Assembly: GCF_019599265.1 (NCBI RefSeq)
Contig: NZ_JAHZTC010000014.1
Location: 62,001-126,000, forward strand
Length of the DNA: 64,000 nt
Direction of reading: 5' to 3'
Origin: Pontibacter sp. HSC-14F20
GTDB lineage: Bacteria > Bacteroidota > Bacteroidia > Cytophagales > Hymenobacteraceae
Part shown: in pieces, positions 62,240 to 64,000 of the stretch
How positions within the stretch are numbered: the stretch's first letter is position 1
How the letters are laid out: each line of letters starts with the position of its first letter
The notes under the pieces: generated by a model
The model's input: the letters and a program-made list of their open reading frames with translations, nothing else
Told to the model about the DNA's origin: nothing
Database searches by the model: none
Position numbers and translations under genes: made by a program

Positions 62240-64000
62240 GCGGCGGCTTCTTCAGTTTTTTTACGTTTGCTGAGCTCGGTTTCGAGTGCTGTAAGTACCA
62301 GGGTTGCCTCGTGCTGCAGTTCTTTGGCTATAGCAGGCAGATTGTCGGTTGGTAAGTCCGGTTGGTGCAGCACCTGCTCGAGCGCATCAATGGATGGCAG
62401 CACGGCATAAGCCTGCAGATGGCGGAAAGCAGTTCTCATCTTATGCGCTAGCTCGCCCACCTGATTCCAGTCCAACGCTGCTGCTGCAACGGCCAACTGC
62501 GCCAGAGAGCGGCGATTATCCGTTACCAGCACCTCTACAATTTCCCAAAGCGCCTCTTGGTCATCCCCCACAAAAGCACGAAGCTCATCCAAGGTATAGC
62601 TAGCAGGTATGGACTCGTTCGTTTGCTGGGCTTTGGCTTCCGTTTCTGGTATAACTTGAGATTCGGCTATACCTTGAGTGCCTGCTATACCTGCCGTTTC
62701 TGCATTCTCTTCTTTTTCAATTGGAGCTGCGGGTTCAGGTGCCATTTCAGGTATAGTCTGAGTAGACAGTGCTTTGCTGAGTTTCAGGTATAGGTCCTGT
62801 TCGGTGAAAGGCTTAAGCAAGTGGTCTGATATACCTGTTTTGGCGAAGAAGCGCTTGTTACTGCTCATGATGTTGGCCGTGAGCGCCATGATAGGTATAG
62901 TAGGGTTCTCTTTCCGGATCGCTCTGGCAACCGCTTTTCCGCTCATACCTGGCAGCTGTATGTCGGTGAGCACAATGTCAAACTGCTTTTCTTTGATTAG
63001 TTGCAGTGCCTCCTGTCCGTCATTAGCCAGCGTGACCTGCATGCCTTTGCGGCCCAGAATCAATTGGCACAGAGTACGGCTGTAGGCGTCATCATCAATT
63101 ACCAGCACGGCTTTGCCTGCCAGCACATTGGTGGCCGAAAGTTGCGGATGAGGTATAGCCTCGGTTTCGGGTGCCGCTACCCGCTGCATTGGTAGCACAA
63201 TGCTGAAGGTGGTGCCTTCGTTTGGTACGCTGCGCAACGTAAGCGAGCCTTCCTGCATCTCCACCAGTTTCTTGCTGATCGACAGTCCCAGTCCCGTGCC
63301 CCCATACTTCCGGATGATAGAATCATCAGCCTGATTAAACTCACCGAACACATGGGCGGTCTGTTCCATGGGTATACCTATACCTGTATCGGACACCTCG
63401 ATCAACACCACGGCACGATTACGGCGCTGCGATTTTAGCCTGCACGATACACGCACTTCGCCGTCGTGGGTGAACTTGATGGCATTGTCTACCAGGTTGA
63501 AAAGCACCTGGCGGAGCCGCAGCGAATCACCTGACAGGTAACCGTTCAGTTGTTCATCCATCGCGCAACTGAAGCCAATGCTTTTGGTGCTGGCCTTGAG
63601 CCGGAACGTGCGTTCCACTTCTGCCAGGAGTTGTTTCATCTCGAAAGGGGCCATGTGCAGGTATAGCTTGCCGGCTTCGAGTTTGGAGAGGTCCAGCACG
63701 TCGTTTACAATGTGCAGCAGGTGTTGTCCTGCCCCATGTATGGCCTGCAAATGCTCCTGTTGCTGCTCCTGCAGTTGGGTATGGCCCAGCTGTTCCGAAA
63801 AGCCCAGCACCACGTTGAGCGGCGTACGAATCTCGTGACTGATATTTGCTACAAAGGCCTCCTTGGCACGTGCCAGCTGAATGGCCTCTTTGCGGGAGCG
63901 CTTCAGTTCGGCTTTATACCTGCTGCTGCGGCTAAGGTCGCGCAAGATGATCAGAATGAAGGCGATGCCGCTGGCAAGTCCGAACACGCCGACCAGTAAA
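62236..64000 (-). CDS. Hybrid sensor histidine kinase/response regulator with HPt domain, partial
   Basis: The frame is open to the right edge, so the N-terminal sensor part is missing. Visible from the edge: a membrane helix (LLVGVFGLASGIAFILIIL), HisKA with phosphoacceptor in ISHEIRTPLN, HATPase (DNAIKFT, SDTGIGIP, GGTGLGLSI), receiver with acceptor Asp in DIVLTDIQLPGM, an acidic Glu/Ala/Pro-rich linker rich in the GGTATAG motif, and a C-terminal HPt domain with His in ELAHKMRTAF. Complete His-Asp-His relay within one protein; the final receiver would be a separate regulator, possibly the sigma-54 activator encoded convergently. Confidence 0.9.
   Translation of the reverse strand, partial: LLVGVFGLASGIAFILIILRDLSRSSRYKAELKRSRKEAIQLARAKEAFVANISHEIRTPLNVVLGFSEQLGHTQLQEQQQEHLQAIHGAGQHLLHIVNDVLDLSKLEAGKLYLHMAPFEMKQLLAEVERTFRLKASTKSIGFSCAMDEQLNGYLSGDSLRLRQVLFNLVDNAIKFTHDGEVRVSCRLKSQRRNRAVVLIEVSDTGIGIPMEQTAHVFGEFNQADDSIIRKYGGTGLGLSISKKLVEMQEGSLTLRSVPNEGTTFSIVLPMQRVAAPETEAIPHPQLSATNVLAGKAVLVIDDDAYSRTLCQLILGRKGMQVTLANDGQEALQLIKEKQFDIVLTDIQLPGMSGKAVARAIRKENPTIPIMALTANIMSSNKRFFAKTGISDHLLKPFTEQDLYLKLSKALSTQTIPEMAPEPAAPIEKEENAETAGIAGTQGIAESQVIPETEAKAQQTNESIPASYTLDELRAFVGDDQEALWEIVEVLVTDNRRSLAQLAVAAAALDWNQVGELAHKMRTAFRHLQAYAVLPSIDALEQVLHQPDLPTDNLPAIAKELQHEATLVLTALETELSKRKKTEEAAA

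Larger units (their letters stand above)
3356..63667. repeat. Dispersed GGTATAG / CTATACC motif family (whole window)
   Basis: Roughly 115 heptamer copies by eye (about 68 as GGTATAG and about 48 as CTATACC on the + strand). Most belong to the longer form [C/A/T]AGGTATAG[C/G], with CAGGTATAGC the commonest. Copies are intergenic and coding, singly, in pairs or clustered. Palindromic versions AGGTATACCT occur (for example ~36343, ~24753). The first 9 kb, the SGNH gene, the 22049-22711 lipoprotein and the GT-C-like gene have few or none. Confidence 0.85.

Noticed and set aside
1..64000. tRNA, rRNA, CRISPR array, phage or toxin-antitoxin modules
   Set aside because: No tRNA cloverleaf or T-loop signature seen in the intergenic DNA, no spaced direct repeats, no integrase, transposase or capsid genes among the proteins.
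1..64000. GGTATAG as a KOPS- or Chi-like polar element
   Set aside because: Orientation is mixed (about 60:40) rather than strongly one-sided, and the window alone cannot show a replichore bias.

Overview
The window reads as chromosomal DNA of a Bacteroidota bacterium of the order Cytophagales, most likely a Hymenobacteraceae/Pontibacter-type organism (inference). Evidence: type IX secretion (T9SS) parts and both type A and type B C-terminal sorting domains, PorP/SprF proteins, a PorE-like OmpA protein, a TonB receptor with a carboxypeptidase-regulatory N-domain, TAnnTTTG promoter elements, mostly absent Shine-Dalgarno sequences, and families such as DUF3667, TIGR03885 and four-helix-bundle S23. 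No rRNA, tRNA, IS transposase, prophage or CRISPR array was seen.

Layout. 1-9.4 kb (+): a surface-protein/T9SS operon with a truncated type B substrate and its PorP/SprF, a 1398-residue adhesin-like protein (DUF3494 ice-binding fold, DUF11, 11 PKD-like repeats, type B sorting domain) with its PorP/SprF, then a PorE-like OmpA protein and a terminator. 9.7-15.7 kb (-): hydroxybutyrate dehydrogenase-like SDR, TonB receptor, lipoprotein alpha/beta hydrolase, Na+/solute symporter. 15.8-18.9 kb: divergent LytTR regulator and 7TM histidine kinase, then a cluster of small hairpins and another hydrolase. 20.2-34.0 kb (-): a TldD/TldE - DUF4159 - MoxR - DUF58 - BatA - DUF4175-like set, interrupted by an S23 four-helix-bundle gene framed by short inverted repeats. 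34.3-43.7 kb: RlpA, DUF72 protein, a catalytic/non-catalytic M16 peptidase pair, a GT-C-like membrane protein, dGTPase and DUF3667 protein. 43.7-50 kb: possible orphan RNA, Hsp20, a T9SS type A metzincin-like protein, M50/CBS protease, luciferase-like oxidoreductase, ArfB. 50-52 kb: small barrel-like protein with WPFGK repeats and a tandem trio of 54-58-residue paralogous peptides. 52-64 kb: cyanophycinase-like peptidase, thioredoxin-reductase-like enzyme, FadL porin plus SGNH lipoprotein, DNA polymerase I, a Gln/Glu/Thr-rich secreted protein, and a sigma-54 activator convergent with a hybrid kinase cut by the window edge.

The most unusual feature is not a gene: the heptamer GGTATAG/CTATACC (fuller form CAGGTATAGC) occurs roughly 115 times by eye count, against about 8 expected by chance. 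It lies in both strands, in intergenic DNA and inside genes, where it imposes ATA isoleucine codons in Gly-Ile-Ala, Ala-Ile-Pro and Gly-Ile-Pro contexts. It is nearly missing from several AT-richer genes that may be recent arrivals.
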